The notes: generated from the sequence alone by a model not told the origin. 33,757 bases of DNA from Ktedonobacteria bacterium (GCA_027459785.1 DAIDGU010000039.1:1-33757); one strand, 5' to 3'; shown: positions 16,608 through 24,808, counted from the first letter of the stretch. Numbers and translations: made by a program.

Positions 16608-18251
16608 TCACGCCCCACGCTGCTGGCGATAGCGGCGGATCAGCGCATTGGTGGAGCTGTCGTGCGCCGGCGCCGCCGCGCTGGTCAGTTCGGGGATGAT
16701 GCGCTTGGCCAGCACCTTGCCCAGTTCCACGCCCCACTGATCGAAGGAATCGATCTGCCAGATCGTCCCCTGCGTGAAGACGCTGTGTTCATAGAGCGCC
16801 ACCAGTGTCCCCAGCGCGCGCGGCGTCAGCTTTTCCGCCAGGATCGTCGTCGAAGGTCGGTTGCCCTCGAAGGTGCGATGGGCGATCAGCGTCCCCTGCG
16901 TGCCTTCCGTCTGCACCTCTTGCGCCGTCTTGCCGAAGGCCAGCGCCTCCGTTTGCGCGAAAAGGTTGGCGATCAGGATGTCGTGGTGGTCGCCCAGCGG
17001 ATTCAACGTCTGGCTGAAGCCGATGAAGTCACATGGGATCAGCTTCGTCCCCTGGTGGATCAATTGGTAGAACGAGTGTTGCCCGTTCGTCCCCGGCTCG
17101 CCCCAGAAGATCTGCCCCGTCTGGTAATTCACCCGCGCGCCGTCCAGCGTCACGCTTTTACCGTTGCTTTCCATCGTCAACTGTTGCAGGTACGCGGGGA
17201 AGCGTTTGAGGTATTGCTCATAAGGCAGCACGGCGACCGTCTGCGCGCCGAAAAAGTCGTTGTACCAGACGCCCAGCAAACCCATAATCACGGGGATATT
17301 CTGCGCGAAGGGCGCAGTGCGGAAATGCTCGTCCATCGCGTGGAAGCCAGCGAGCATCTCGCGGAAATTGGCCGGCCCGACCGCGATCATCGTCGAAAGA
17401 CCGATGGCCGAATCCATCGAATAGCGCCCGCCGACCCAATCCCAGAAACCGAACATATTGGCCGTGTCGATACCGAACTTCTGCACTTCCTCGGCATTGG
17501 TGGAAACGGCGACGAAGTGGCGCGCGACCGCCGCATCGTTACCTAACGCGCGCAACACCCAGGCGCGGGCGGACTGCGCATTGGTCATGGTCTCCAGCGT
17601 CGTGAAGGTCTTGGACGACACGATGAAGAGCGTCTCGGCGGGGTCCAGGTCGCGCGTGGCCTCCACGAAGTCCGTGCCATCCACGTTCGAGACGAAGCGG
17701 CAGGTAATATCGCGGTCGCTATAGGCGCGCAGGGCTTCATAGGCCATGACGGGACCGAGGTCGGAGCCGCCGATGCCGATGTTGATCACCGCGCGGATGC
17801 GCTTGCCGGTGTAACCGGTCCATTCTCCGCCGCGCACCCGATCCGCGAAGTTGGCCATTTTGTCCAGCACGGCATGGACTTCCGGCACCACGTTCGCGCC
17901 GTCGGCCATGATCACGGCGTCGCGCGGGGCGCGCAGCGCCACGTGTAGCACGGCTCGGTTCTCCGTCGTGTTGATCGCCTGGCCCGCGAACATCGCGTCG
18001 ATGCGCGCCCGCAATCCGCACTCGTCGGCCAGTTGGTGCAGCAACCGCAAGGTCTCATCCGTCACGCGCTGCTTGGAATAGTCGAAATAGAGGCCGACGC
18101 CTTCCAGGGCGAGCCGCGTGCCGCGCTGGGGATCAGCGGCGAATAGCTCGCGCAACTGCGTCCCCTGGATTTGCTGATAATGCGCTTGCAAGGCTTGCCA
18201 CGCCGGTCGCTGGGTCAGCGGCGGCATATTCGTTGCCGGTGTCGTCATCAT
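16608..18251 (-). CDS. pgi: glucose-6-phosphate isomerase
   Basis: The 547-aa enzyme interconverts glucose-6-phosphate and fructose-6-phosphate in glycolysis and gluconeogenesis. Both family signatures are present: [14 protein letters not shown] and, near the C-terminus, [15 protein letters not shown]. Other conserved parts are [11 protein letters not shown], the SKTFTTLET phosphate-binding loop and [13 protein letters not shown] with the catalytic His region. Length matches the long bacterial/eukaryotic form rather than the short archaeal or Firmicute form. The start ATG overlaps the TGA of the upstream M16-like gene (ATGA), with GAGGAG 4 nt before it; a second ATG directly follows with 7-nt spacing. 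The coupling to a peptidase homologue is unusual. Confidence 0.96.
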   Translation of the reverse strand: MMTTPATNMPPLTQRPAWQALQAHYQQIQGTQLRELFAADPQRGTRLALEGVGLYFDYSKQRVTDETLRLLHQLADECGLRARIDAMFAGQAINTTENRAVLHVALRAPRDAVIMADGANVVPEVHAVLDKMANFADRVRGGEWTGYTGKRIRAVINIGIGGSDLGPVMAYEALRAYSDRDITCRFVSNVDGTDFVEATRDLDPAETLFIVSSKTFTTLETMTNAQSARAWVLRALGNDAAVARHFVAVSTNAEEVQKFGIDTANMFGFWDWVGGRYSMDSAIGLSTMIAVGPANFREMLAGFHAMDEHFRTAPFAQNIPVIMGLLGVWYNDFFGAQTVAVLPYEQYLKRFPAYLQQLTMESNGKSVTLDGARVNYQTGQIFWGEPGTNGQHSFYQLIHQGTKLIPCDFIGFSQTLNPLGDHHDILIANLFAQTEALAFGKTAQEVQTEGTQGTLIAHRTFEGNRPSTTILAEKLTPRALGTLVALYEHSVFTQGTIWQIDSFDQWGVELGKVLAKRIIPELTSAAAPAHDSSTNALIRRYRQQRGA

Positions 18252-19552
18252 TGCACTCCTCTTTGCGGCGGAAAGATGTCGCGCGTCAGGTCGTCCTCGG
18301 ATGCCGGACCGACAGCGGCCAACACCAGGGTTTGCGTCGGGGGGAAGCGTCCCAGCACGTGCTTGATCTGCGCGGTGGTGACGGCCTCGATGCGGGCTTT
18401 CACATCCGTGATGGGGATGACGCGCCGTTCGTACCACCAGCCGCGCAGCAAACTGTTGACGCGCGCCGTGGAGCTTTCGGACTGCATCACCACTTCGCTT
18501 TTCACCTGCACTTTGGCGCGGGCCAATTCATCCTCTGTCACGCCGTCGGCTTGCAGCTTCTGCAATTCTTGCAGGATGACCGCAGCCGTCTCGTGCGCCT
18601 TTTCCGGCTGGGTGCCGGCATAGATGAAGGTCGCGCCGCTGGTGCGTAGCGGTTGTGGATACGCTGAGACGGCATAAACCAGGCCGCGCTTCTCGCGCAC
18701 CTCCGCAAAAAGGCGCGAGGTCATGCCACCGCCCAGCACCTCCACCGCCAGCAGGTTCGCGTAATAATCCGGATCACCAAAGGCGACGCTGGGGTAGCCG
18801 AAATAAATATGCTCTTGCTCGCCTTCGCTCTGCTCAAACGCCACCTCCGTCTGTGGGTGCGGCGTTTCCGGCGGCAGCGGTGTGCCGCCGGGCTGCCAGT
18901 CGCCGAAAAGGCGTTCGACCGTCGCCACCACCTGCGGCCAGTCGAAGTTGCCGGCGATGACAAACAGGGCTTTATCGGGATGGTAGTGCGCGGCGTAAAA
19001 GCGTTTCAGGTCGTCCACTGTCAGCGCGCCCACCGTCGCCACCGTCCCCAGCGCGGGCCGGCCCAGGCGCGAACCACGATAATAGGTCTTCATCGCCAGT
19101 TCGCCCACACGGCGCATCGGCTCGTCATCCCGCCGCTTGATCGCCTGCACCAGCAGCGGGCGCAGTTGCTCGAACTCTTTTTTGGGGAAGGTGGGATGCA
19201 GGATCAGATCGGCCCACAGTTCCAGCGCCGCAGCCAGGCGCGTATGCACCACCTGCGCGCCATAGCGTGCCGTCTCGAACGCGGTGCCACCGATGCGCCG
19301 CGCCCCCAGCAACTCGATGGCGTCGGTGATCTGCCGGGCGTTGCGCGTGGGCGTCCCCTGAAACAACATGTCTTCGAGGATCTGGCACAGGCCCAGTTGG
19401 TCGTCCGCTTCGTTGGCGGACCCCGCCCCGATCTGCATGGCGAACGCCGCCGAGCCGAGGCTGGGCATCTGCTGGCCCAGCAATTCTAGCCCATTCGGCA
19501 GGCGGTGGATATAAAACGGTGGTTGCAGCGTGGGCAGGTCAGGCGTGCTCAT
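18248..19552 (-). CDS. M16-family peptidase homologue lacking the zinc site
   Basis: This 434-aa protein aligns by eye with the processing-peptidase-like M16B family over both of its halves. The inverted zinc motif HxxEH is replaced by Q57-ILE-D61 inside an otherwise typical [14 protein letters not shown] context. The third ligand, normally a Glu in a VVLEEI context, is also gone ([13 protein letters not shown]). The C-terminal half keeps the R/Y substrate-binding pair ([15 protein letters not shown]). This is the pattern of the non-catalytic partner subunit of two-gene M16B enzymes, but no HxxEH partner is in the window. Start: ATG with AAAGGA 9 nt upstream. An extended -10 lies about 45 nt upstream. 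It is coupled to pgi by a 4-nt overlap. Confidence 0.9.
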   Translation of the reverse strand: MSTPDLPTLQPPFYIHRLPNGLELLGQQMPSLGSAAFAMQIGAGSANEADDQLGLCQILEDMLFQGTPTRNARQITDAIELLGARRIGGTAFETARYGAQVVHTRLAAALELWADLILHPTFPKKEFEQLRPLLVQAIKRRDDEPMRRVGELAMKTYYRGSRLGRPALGTVATVGALTVDDLKRFYAAHYHPDKALFVIAGNFDWPQVVATVERLFGDWQPGGTPLPPETPHPQTEVAFEQSEGEQEHIYFGYPSVAFGDPDYYANLLAVEVLGGGMTSRLFAEVREKRGLVYAVSAYPQPLRTSGATFIYAGTQPEKAHETAAVILQELQKLQADGVTEDELARAKVQVKSEVVMQSESSTARVNSLLRGWWYERRVIPITDVKARIEAVTTAQIKHVLGRFPPTQTLVLAAVGPASEDDLTRDIFPPQRGVQ

Positions 19553-19592
19553 GCCAAGTGATCCTTTCTCTATGCGCCGGTTCTCTTTGCCT

Positions 19593-19601
19593 ATTATAGC
19601 A
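19593..19601 (-). promoter_or_regulatory. extended -10 promoter for M16-like/pgi operon
   Basis: TGC-TATAAT reads on the minus strand, a perfect extended -10 element, about 41 nt before the ATG at 19552. The -35 is poor, as is common when the extended element is present. Confidence 0.65.
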
Positions 19602-19760
19602 TGGCGCACAGGGCGTGGTTTTTGCCAGATGCTGCCTGCCTCATCTCAGTCGTCGGTCGCCGTCTGGCCCATCTTGGCTACATTCCTGCGCCATAGCCCT
19701 TGTTCCTTCGGGCGATAACATATGATAGAGAGACCAAGATAGCGTGGGGAGGATGGCGCG

Positions 19761-20456
19761 ATGGCTAAGCGGAAGCGGCGACAACCGGCGGGGCAGTTCG
19801 GCATCGGAGTGGAGGCGATCCTGGCCGGGTTGGTGGTCCTCTTCATCGTCAGTGGCGGGGCCAGCATCGTCAACAGCTTCATCGACGGGCTGGGTTTTCA
19901 CGGCTTGCCGCCGGGCGGCCATAACGATGTCTCCGGCCTGGTGTTGGGCGCGCTGGGGGTTGCCGTGGGGCTGGGCATCCTGGTGTGGCGGCGGCTGCGC
20001 GCCACGCCTGGCACGCGCTGGGCAGCGCAAGTGCTGGGCATCCATTCCGTGGATGACATCCACGCGCTCTCGCCGGCGCAGTTCGAGGAGTTCGTCGCGT
20101 TTCTGTTCCAGCAACAAGGCTTTGCGGCGCGCGTGGTCGGCCATACTGGCGACGAGGGCATCGATATCGAACTGCAATCGCGCCACGGCCAGGGGCCGGT
20201 GCGCTGTGTCGTGCAGTGCAAACGCTATCGCGGCTCCGTCGGCCAGCCCATCGTGCGCGAATTCTATGGCAGCTTCGCCAACCAGGCGGCGGAAGGCTAT
20301 CTGGTGACGACCGGCACCTTCACCCAACCGGCACGCGACTGGGCGGCTACACGCCCGCTACGCCTCATCGACGGCGCGGAACTGCTGCGCTGGACGGAGC
20401 AGGCGGCACACCATCTGCATCATCAGCACACCCCAGCCCCCCAATCAGTTTCTTAA
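19761..20456 (+). CDS. membrane-anchored Mrr-type restriction endonuclease-like protein
   Basis: The 231-aa protein has a basic start (MAKRKRRQ), two transmembrane helices at about 16-33 and 57-76, and a cytoplasmic PD-(D/E)xK domain of the Mrr/restriction_endonuclease_2 group at about 100-215. Catalytic residues are visible: E109/E110 in SPAQFEEFVAFLF, D135 in GDEGIDIEL, and Q152-CK154 in VVQCKRY. The family cuts modified or foreign DNA in several known cases, but membrane-tethered members are of uncertain function. No methyltransferase or other defence gene is adjacent. GGGGAGGA lies about 8 nt before the ATG. It is transcribed divergently from the M16-like gene. Confidence 0.88.
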   Translation: MAKRKRRQPAGQFGIGVEAILAGLVVLFIVSGGASIVNSFIDGLGFHGLPPGGHNDVSGLVLGALGVAVGLGILVWRRLRATPGTRWAAQVLGIHSVDDIHALSPAQFEEFVAFLFQQQGFAARVVGHTGDEGIDIELQSRHGQGPVRCVVQCKRYRGSVGQPIVREFYGSFANQAAEGYLVTTGTFTQPARDWAATRPLRLIDGAELLRWTEQAAHHLHHQHTPAPQSVS

Positions 20457-20502
20457 CTCCCCACAAATCCATTCTGTCAGAACCCACCTGGGCTGCCACA
20501 AA

Positions 20503-20530
20503 GCGAGGGGCAGAGTCCCGCGCCCCTCGC
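20503..20530. promoter_or_regulatory. 9-bp inverted repeat next to the leader promoter
   Basis: GCGAGGGGC (20503-20511) and GCCCCTCGC (20522-20530) form a perfect dyad ending 3 nt before the -35 box at 20534. It may be an operator or the 3' hairpin of the nuclease gene. No U-run follows. Confidence 0.5.
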
Positions 20531-20533
20531 CTA

Positions 20534-20562
20534 TCGACAATTTTGCAACAGTATGGTATACT
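20534..20562 (+). promoter_or_regulatory. promoter of the leader-peptide transcript
   Basis: TCGACA (20534-20539), a 17-nt spacer and TATACT (20557-20562) form a good sigma-70-type promoter. Transcription would start near 20569, about 52 nt before the leader ORF. Confidence 0.75.
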
Positions 20563-20620
20563 ATGGACACGCATTGAGAAGCACCGCAACACCATCACAC
20601 CACCCAGTGGAGGTTCATGC

Positions 20621-20668
20621 ATGCTGAAGATTTTGCACCTCCCCTATCAACACGCACCCCACGCCTGA
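20621..20668 (+). CDS. leader peptide, 15 aa (attenuator)
   Basis: The ORF encodes MLKILHLPYQHAPHA, with His at 6, 11 and 14 and Pro at 8 and 13. GGAGG (20609-20613) is a strong Shine-Dalgarno site 7 nt before the ATG. It is preceded by a good promoter and runs directly into an intrinsic terminator. Its codons 11-13 form the 5' arm of that terminator, and its stop lies in the apical loop. A possible competing stem pairs the Shine-Dalgarno GGAGGT (20609-20614) with ACCTCC (20637-20642) inside the ORF. This is the standard layout of a translation-controlled transcription attenuator. The downstream gene is a SWIM protein, not an amino-acid biosynthesis gene, so the sensed signal is unclear. Confidence 0.7.
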   Translation: MLKILHLPYQHAPHA

Positions 20669-20699
20669 GATGGCGGTTGGCGGGTGCGTCATTTTTTTT
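20652..20699 (+). terminator. intrinsic terminator of the attenuator
   Basis: ACGCACCC (20652-20659) pairs perfectly with GGGTGCGT (20682-20689), with an inner GCC/GGC pairing, and is followed by CA and eight T residues (20692-20699). The 5' arm lies within the leader ORF, so a ribosome at its last codons or stop would prevent the stem from forming. Confidence 0.88.
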
Positions 20700-20717
20700 G
20701 GTCGGGCTTCTCAAGCA

Positions 20718-20737
20718 GAGGAGGAATATCCGTGTAA
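20718..20737 (+). other. start-stop element (Shine-Dalgarno, GTG, TAA)
   Basis: A strong GAGGAGG site is followed, after about 6 nt, by GTG at 20732-20734 and directly TAA. Such a minimal start-stop unit could trap ribosomes upstream of the SWIM gene, or may be chance. Downstream, GTAAC/GTTAC and GCCGG/CCGGC pairings fill the rest of the leader up to 20812. Confidence 0.3.
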
Positions 20738-20827
20738 CCGTTACCGAGCCGGTGGCCTGCGCCACACACGCCGGCCCCTAGTGGCGTGCGTCCCCCAACG
20801 CGCGCCGATTGCAGGAGGATATGGCCC

Positions 20828-21121
20828 ATGTCAATGTCTTCGAGCCTGATCAGTAAGGTCCACAAAGCCAAGCTCTACGCCGACGATCCCACCCGCGTGC
20901 AATTTCAAGACTTCACCCTCACCGTGCGTGGCGACAACGATACCCACACCATCTCCTTAAACCAGGGCAAGTGGCACTGCACGTGCCGCGCCTTCCGTGA
21001 TGACGACATCTGCGCGCACACGATGGCCGTCGAGCGCCTCTTGAGCATCACCATCCCCCCCGCTTATCGCCAGGGCGAACCTTTCAGCTCGTCGGGCATC
21101 CACTCCAACCCGCTGCTTTGA
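20828..21121 (+). CDS. small SWIM zinc-finger protein
   Basis: This 97-aa protein is built around one SWIM zinc finger: W-HCTC-RAFRDDDICAH gives the C-x-C-x8-C-x-H ligand pattern at about residues 57-70. The preceding part (QFQDFTLTVRGDNDTHTISL) matches the short beta strands usual before the finger. SWIM domains bind DNA or protein; free-standing small ones have no settled function. AGGAGG lies 9 nt before the chosen ATG; a second ATG two codons on is also possible. Expression would depend on read-through of the terminator at 20652-20699, unless a promoter lies in the 20700-20812 leader, where I see none. Confidence 0.85.
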   Translation: MSMSSSLISKVHKAKLYADDPTRVQFQDFTLTVRGDNDTHTISLNQGKWHCTCRAFRDDDICAHTMAVERLLSITIPPAYRQGEPFSSSGIHSNPLL

Positions 21122-21281
21122 CCCACCAGCACAACACCGAACGTCTCACCGCGCGGGCCTTGCCGCACACCAACCTGCGCGCGCCCGCGCCGCATCCCCA
21201 TACAACCAATACCATCCCCACAAGGACGGTCGGTGGATAGGCATGTCCGTTCCACGCCGCTCAATCTCTGCAACAGGGCTG

Positions 21282-21490
21282 ACACCCTTTGCGGGTGAAT
21301 AGTATGGATAACGGCGGACCACCATTCCCGTCTGCCACCCTTCCCCGGAGGACCACCATTCCCGTCTGCCACCCTTCCCCGGCGGACCGCCATTCCCCAG
21401 AACACCGGAGGACAGACATTCCTGTCGGTCACCCTTCCCCGGAGGACCACCATTCCCCAGAACACCGGAGGACAGACATTCCTGTCTGTC
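21282..21490. repeat. array of 26/34-bp units behind a terminal-repeat-like end
   Basis: A single end, ACACCCTTTGCGGGT (21282-21296), is followed by six units that all begin GGMGGAC: 34 bp (21313-21346), 34 bp (21347-21380), 26 bp (21381-21406), 34 bp (21407-21440), 26 bp (21441-21466) and a last hairpin unit (21467-21490). The units alternate tails ending CCACCCTTCCCC or CCAGAACACC. No opposite end is found on the right. The rest of the 557-bp gap (21122-21678) shows nothing else apart from a TGCTAGAAT extended -10-like site near 21630. Confidence 0.8.
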
Positions 21491-21678
21491 TAGGTCTGCT
21501 ATGCCTTGTATTTCCCAGAAAGAGGCGAAGCTGGCACATACGCTTGTCATGCGCCGATCATCCGCCAGTAACTTTGCCAGTGCCAGGCAGATCACGTTAA
21601 TGCCGCTATCGCTTTCTGTGCGGGAAGTGCTAGAATGGGGGGCGAACATCATGTATTCTGGATAGGCGAGGGCGAGCG

Positions 21679-22959
21679 ATGAGCAGCGTGACGGGCAAGA
21701 CGGCGGATGTGATCATCGTCGGCGGCGGGCCGGCGGGCCTGGCGGCGGCGGAAGCGGCGGCGCGCGGCGGTGCGCGGGTGGTGGTGCTGGAGCGCCAGAA
21801 AGAGATCGGCTATCCCATCCACACCAGCGGCGGCTCCTGGATCGCCGATATGCAGGCGCTCGGCATCCCCGATTCCCTCTATTATCCCATCCGCAAGGTG
21901 ACATTTCTTTCGCCCAACAACGCCGTGAGCTTCGATTATGCCACGCCGGTCTGCTGCGTGCTCGACGTGCGGGGGGTATATCAGCACGTGGCGGCGCGGG
22001 CGGTGCAAGCGGGCGCGGCGATCTATCCGGCGTCGCCGGTGGAGGGGCCGCTGGTGGAAAACGGGCGGATCGTGGGCGTGCGCGGCAAGAACGCGCTGAA
22101 CGAGCCGGAAGAATGGCGTGCGCCCGTCACCATCGACTGCTCCGGCTTCTCCTCCACCTTGGCGACGCGCGTGGGGTTGCACGGCGGCTATCATCGCTAC
22201 GGTTATGGCGCGGAATGGGATCTGGTCGCGCCCAACTATCCACAGGACGAACTCTACCTAATCATGGGCAGCAATGTCGCGCCCGCCGGCTATGCCTGGG
22301 CTTTTCCGCACGGCCACGGGCGCGTGCGCCTGGGCGTCGGCGTGATTCGCCCCGACGTGGACGAGGATGCGCGGGAGTATCTGCGCAGCTTCATGGCGCG
22401 GCTGCCACAACTCGCGCCGGCCTTCGCGGGGGCTAGCCCCATCGAATATCACACCGGCCTCTTCCCCTCCGAAGGCACCATGCCGCGCTTCGTGCAAGAC
22501 GGCCTGCTGACGGCGGGCGATTCCGCCGGCCAGGGATCGACCCTCGTCGGCGAGGGCATCCGTTTCGCGCTCTACGCCGGCGCGCTAGCTGGTGCGACGG
22601 CGGCGCAGGCCGCGCAGCGCGGCGACACCACGGCGGGGGCGCTCGGCGCGTATGAGCGTGCCTGGCGGGCGCGCTTCGGGCGCGACCTGGATATCGCCTT
22701 GCTCGTCAACCAGCGCATCGCCGCCTATTCCGACGCACAGTGGGATGCCAGCCTGGACCTGCTCAAGCGCCTCACTCCCGCCCAGGCCGCCGCTGCCATT
22801 CGCGGTGACTTCAGTCTGAAGCTGATCTTCGGCATTCTACGCCGCAATCCCGCCCTGCTCCACAAAGGCGCTCGCGCCTTCGTCAACACCATCGTCCAGC
22901 GCCTGGGCCGCGCCCAGCCCGTGACGGAAGCCGAAGTCGCCGCCACGCTCGATGTGTAA
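21679..22959 (+). CDS. FAD-dependent geranylgeranyl reductase family protein
   Basis: This 426-aa flavoprotein starts with an FAD-binding Rossmann motif, VIIVGGGPAGLAAAEAA (GxGxxG at 15-20). A second FAD motif, GDSAGQGSTLVGEGIRFALYAG, is near residue 275. Conserved family positions include GYPIHTSGG and the AWAFPHGHGRVRLGVGV strand pair. The family saturates double bonds of geranylgeranyl chains in chlorophyll, quinone or ether-lipid precursors, though related members act on other polyprenyls or aromatic compounds. The gene stands alone, flanked by repeat arrays, so the substrate is not fixed by context. The Shine-Dalgarno site is weak (GCGAGGGCGAG). Confidence 0.85.
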   Translation: MSSVTGKTADVIIVGGGPAGLAAAEAAARGGARVVVLERQKEIGYPIHTSGGSWIADMQALGIPDSLYYPIRKVTFLSPNNAVSFDYATPVCCVLDVRGVYQHVAARAVQAGAAIYPASPVEGPLVENGRIVGVRGKNALNEPEEWRAPVTIDCSGFSSTLATRVGLHGGYHRYGYGAEWDLVAPNYPQDELYLIMGSNVAPAGYAWAFPHGHGRVRLGVGVIRPDVDEDAREYLRSFMARLPQLAPAFAGASPIEYHTGLFPSEGTMPRFVQDGLLTAGDSAGQGSTLVGEGIRFALYAGALAGATAAQAAQRGDTTAGALGAYERAWRARFGRDLDIALLVNQRIAAYSDAQWDASLDLLKRLTPAQAAAAIRGDFSLKLIFGILRRNPALLHKGARAFVNTIVQRLGRAQPVTEAEVAATLDV

Positions 22960-22983
22960 AGCGCGCTGCGGGTGATCAGGATG

Positions 22984-23092
22984 GGTACCGCCATTCTCCT
23001 TAACCCCGGCGGACCGCCATTCCTGTCTGTCCCTTTAATCCGGCGGACCGCCATTCTCCTTAACCCCGGCGGACAGACATTCCTGTCTGTCC
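22984..23092. repeat. 26/34-bp unit repeat array
   Basis: A partial unit (22984-23007) is followed by a 34-bp unit (23008-23041), a 26-bp unit (23042-23067) and a 25-bp hairpin unit (23068-23092). The last contains GGACAGACA-TTCC-TGTCTGTCC. The family is the same as at 21313-21490. Confidence 0.8.
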
Positions 23093-23358
23093 GGGAAACC
23101 GGAACAGTCTGCGCTATTTGGTAAAACCACATCAACCGCGCGATGCCCTTCTGGCGACGATGAAACCCATACAAATCGGTTTCCACCCCTTCAACGTCAT
23201 CGCTTTCTCCTAAACAGAACGGTTCTCATGCCCTGTTCGGCTGGCCTGGTGGAAACCCGTGACGACGGGTTTTGTCGCACAGCGTTTAGGCGCGGTTTCA
23301 ACCGCCCGCCTGTAACCGCCCGCCTGTAACCGCCCGCTTCGTTCAGGTTGCATTTCCT
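23093..23358. other. intergenic gap with GGCGCGGTTTCAACCGCC repeat
   Basis: No gene is seen. TTTAGGCGCGGTTTCAACCG (from 23284) recurs at 30424-30443, and CCGCCTGTAACCGCCCGCCTG contains a short tandem of CGCCTGTAACCGCC. The core CGGTT-TC-AACCG is a dyad. Confidence 0.6.
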
Positions 23359-23757
23359 TCAAGCGCGCAGCACCTCCGCCACCACACCCTCGAAGCCGGT
23401 GAGATTCCCCGCCAGGTCGGGGGGAAGGGCATAGCGCCGGGCGAGATAGGCACCGCTGGTGTAACTCACGTGCGCCTGACCGGCGGCATCTTGCCAGATG
23501 AGCAGCTTAAGCGGCAGTTCGAGGGCGATCAGCGGCGCGGCGAGCATCACGGGCGTGCCACCACGCGGATTGCCATAAATGAGCACATGGGTGGGTGGCA
23601 TCGTCAAGCCGACGCGCGCCGCCTCGCCGCTATGGTCGATGTGGGCGAAAAGCTTCAGCCCTTTCGCCTGAATGGCCGCTTGCAGGCGTGTCAGCGTCTC
23701 CGCGACCGAGTGGGCGCTGGCGAGGGTGACGATCCCCTCCGGCTGAGAAATATCCAT
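23359..23757 (-). CDS. DUF302 domain protein
   Basis: The 132-aa protein is a single DUF302 domain. The SVAETLTRLQAAIQAKGLKLFAHIDHSGEA start, the HVLIYGNPRGGTPVMLAAPLIALELPLKLLIW core with its N-P-x2-GTP-x-M pattern, and the short YTSGAYLARRY tail are all typical of this family. Its biochemical role is not known. GGAGA lies 6 nt before the ATG. It starts 12 nt after the methyltransferase gene and is co-transcribed with it. Confidence 0.9.
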   Translation of the reverse strand: MDISQPEGIVTLASAHSVAETLTRLQAAIQAKGLKLFAHIDHSGEAARVGLTMPPTHVLIYGNPRGGTPVMLAAPLIALELPLKLLIWQDAAGQAHVSYTSGAYLARRYALPPDLAGNLTGFEGVVAEVLRA

Positions 23758-23769
23758 AGCTATCTCCGA

Positions 23770-24657
23770 TCAAGTCGTTGGGCGCTGTCCGTAGGCAACA
23801 TAGGTATTGAAGCCGCTCTCGCGGCTGGAACGGTGCAGTTCGGCCAGGGCTTGCGCCGCGACCGCCTCGAACTGCTCCGGCGCGGCGATGCCCGCCTCAA
23901 TCACGGACGCGCGAATATAATCGATTAACGCGGTCGCCGAGGCGATAGCGTCTGCCTGATCGTCCACGTCGGCATCGGTGGTCGTTTCGCGCGCTGTCAC
24001 GTGCGTTAGCCCCATGTCGCGCAGCCAGCCTGCGATCTTCAGCGCCGCCAGCGGGTCCGCGCCGCGATGGCGCAAGAGTTCGCTGAACCAGAGGATGACG
24101 GTCGCCATGCCCGCGCGCTCGTTCTTCTTGGGGAAAGGCAGCGCCTCGACGGATTCGAGCCAGCCGCCGGGGCGCAGCAGGCGCACGCCCTCGCGCAACA
24201 GCGCCGGCCAGTGCGGGGCCGGCATGACTGCATAGAGCAGGCAAAGATGCACGTAGTCGAATGAGGCATCCGGGAAGGGCAACGGCTGCATGGCATCACC
24301 TTGCATGAAAGTGACGTTGGGCGGCACAACGGGCATCTCCGGCCCCAGGTTTTCCGTTGGGTCTGGCATGATGATATCCAACCCGACGACCCGCGCCTGC
24401 GGAAATTCGTGCGCCATCTCCAGCGCCCACAGGCCAGTGCCACAAGCGATATCCAGGATCGCGGTCGGCGCGACCAGCGGCGCGGTGTAATTGCCGTGCA
24501 ACTCCTGCTGGATCGATGTGTGCTGCTCACGCAGCCGCTGCATCTCGCGCCGGTCTTTCGCTGGCGAAAACGGCACATGGTCTGGCAACTCCAGGCGTGG
24601 CCCAGCGGGGCGCGTGGCCGTGGCGGCGCGGTGTCGCCAAAATAGAAAACGCTGCAT
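23770..24657 (-). CDS. class I SAM-dependent methyltransferase
   Basis: This 295-aa protein has a basic start (MQRFLFWRHR) and then a Methyltransf_25-type Rossmann domain. The SAM loop is LDIACGTGLWALEMA, the acidic motif VVGLDI, and motif QGDAMQPLPFPDASFDYVHL follows. The later PGGWLESVEALPF region completes the fold. The substrate is unknown. I chose the ATG at 24657 because TGAGG lies 7 nt upstream; an in-frame ATG at 24681 has no ribosome site. A promoter, TTGACA with 18-nt spacing to TATCCT, lies about 70 nt upstream. The DUF302 gene follows in the same operon. Confidence 0.88.
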   Translation of the reverse strand: MQRFLFWRHRAATATRPAGPRLELPDHVPFSPAKDRREMQRLREQHTSIQQELHGNYTAPLVAPTAILDIACGTGLWALEMAHEFPQARVVGLDIIMPDPTENLGPEMPVVPPNVTFMQGDAMQPLPFPDASFDYVHLCLLYAVMPAPHWPALLREGVRLLRPGGWLESVEALPFPKKNERAGMATVILWFSELLRHRGADPLAALKIAGWLRDMGLTHVTARETTTDADVDDQADAIASATALIDYIRASVIEAGIAAPEQFEAVAAQALAELHRSSRESGFNTYVAYGQRPTT

Positions 24658-24732
24658 CCCATGCCTCACAATCGCAAACATATATGTGCCACGCGCTGGC
24701 TGAGTTCACTGTGATCGCCTGTGCATATAGGC

Positions 24733-24762
24733 AGGATAGCCCTGGCAATAAGGCTTTGTCAA
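24733..24762 (-). promoter_or_regulatory. promoter for the methyltransferase/DUF302 operon
   Basis: On the minus strand TTGACA (24762-24757), an 18-nt spacer and TATCCT (24738-24733) make a plausible sigma-70-type promoter. Confidence 0.6.
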
Positions 24763-24808
24763 GGGCAATCCTGGAAAAATCGGGGATTTTTGCCGATCAG
24801 CCGCGCCC

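Noticed and set aside
20621..20668. Leader as a standard histidine-operon leader
   Set aside because: Only three separated His codons are present and no histidine biosynthesis gene follows, so the classical his attenuator label is not justified.
22725..23186. Minus-strand ORF through the repeats at 22984-23092
   Set aside because: Its repeated TDRN-type peptide comes only from translating the repeat units, and the rest is antisense to the flavoprotein gene.
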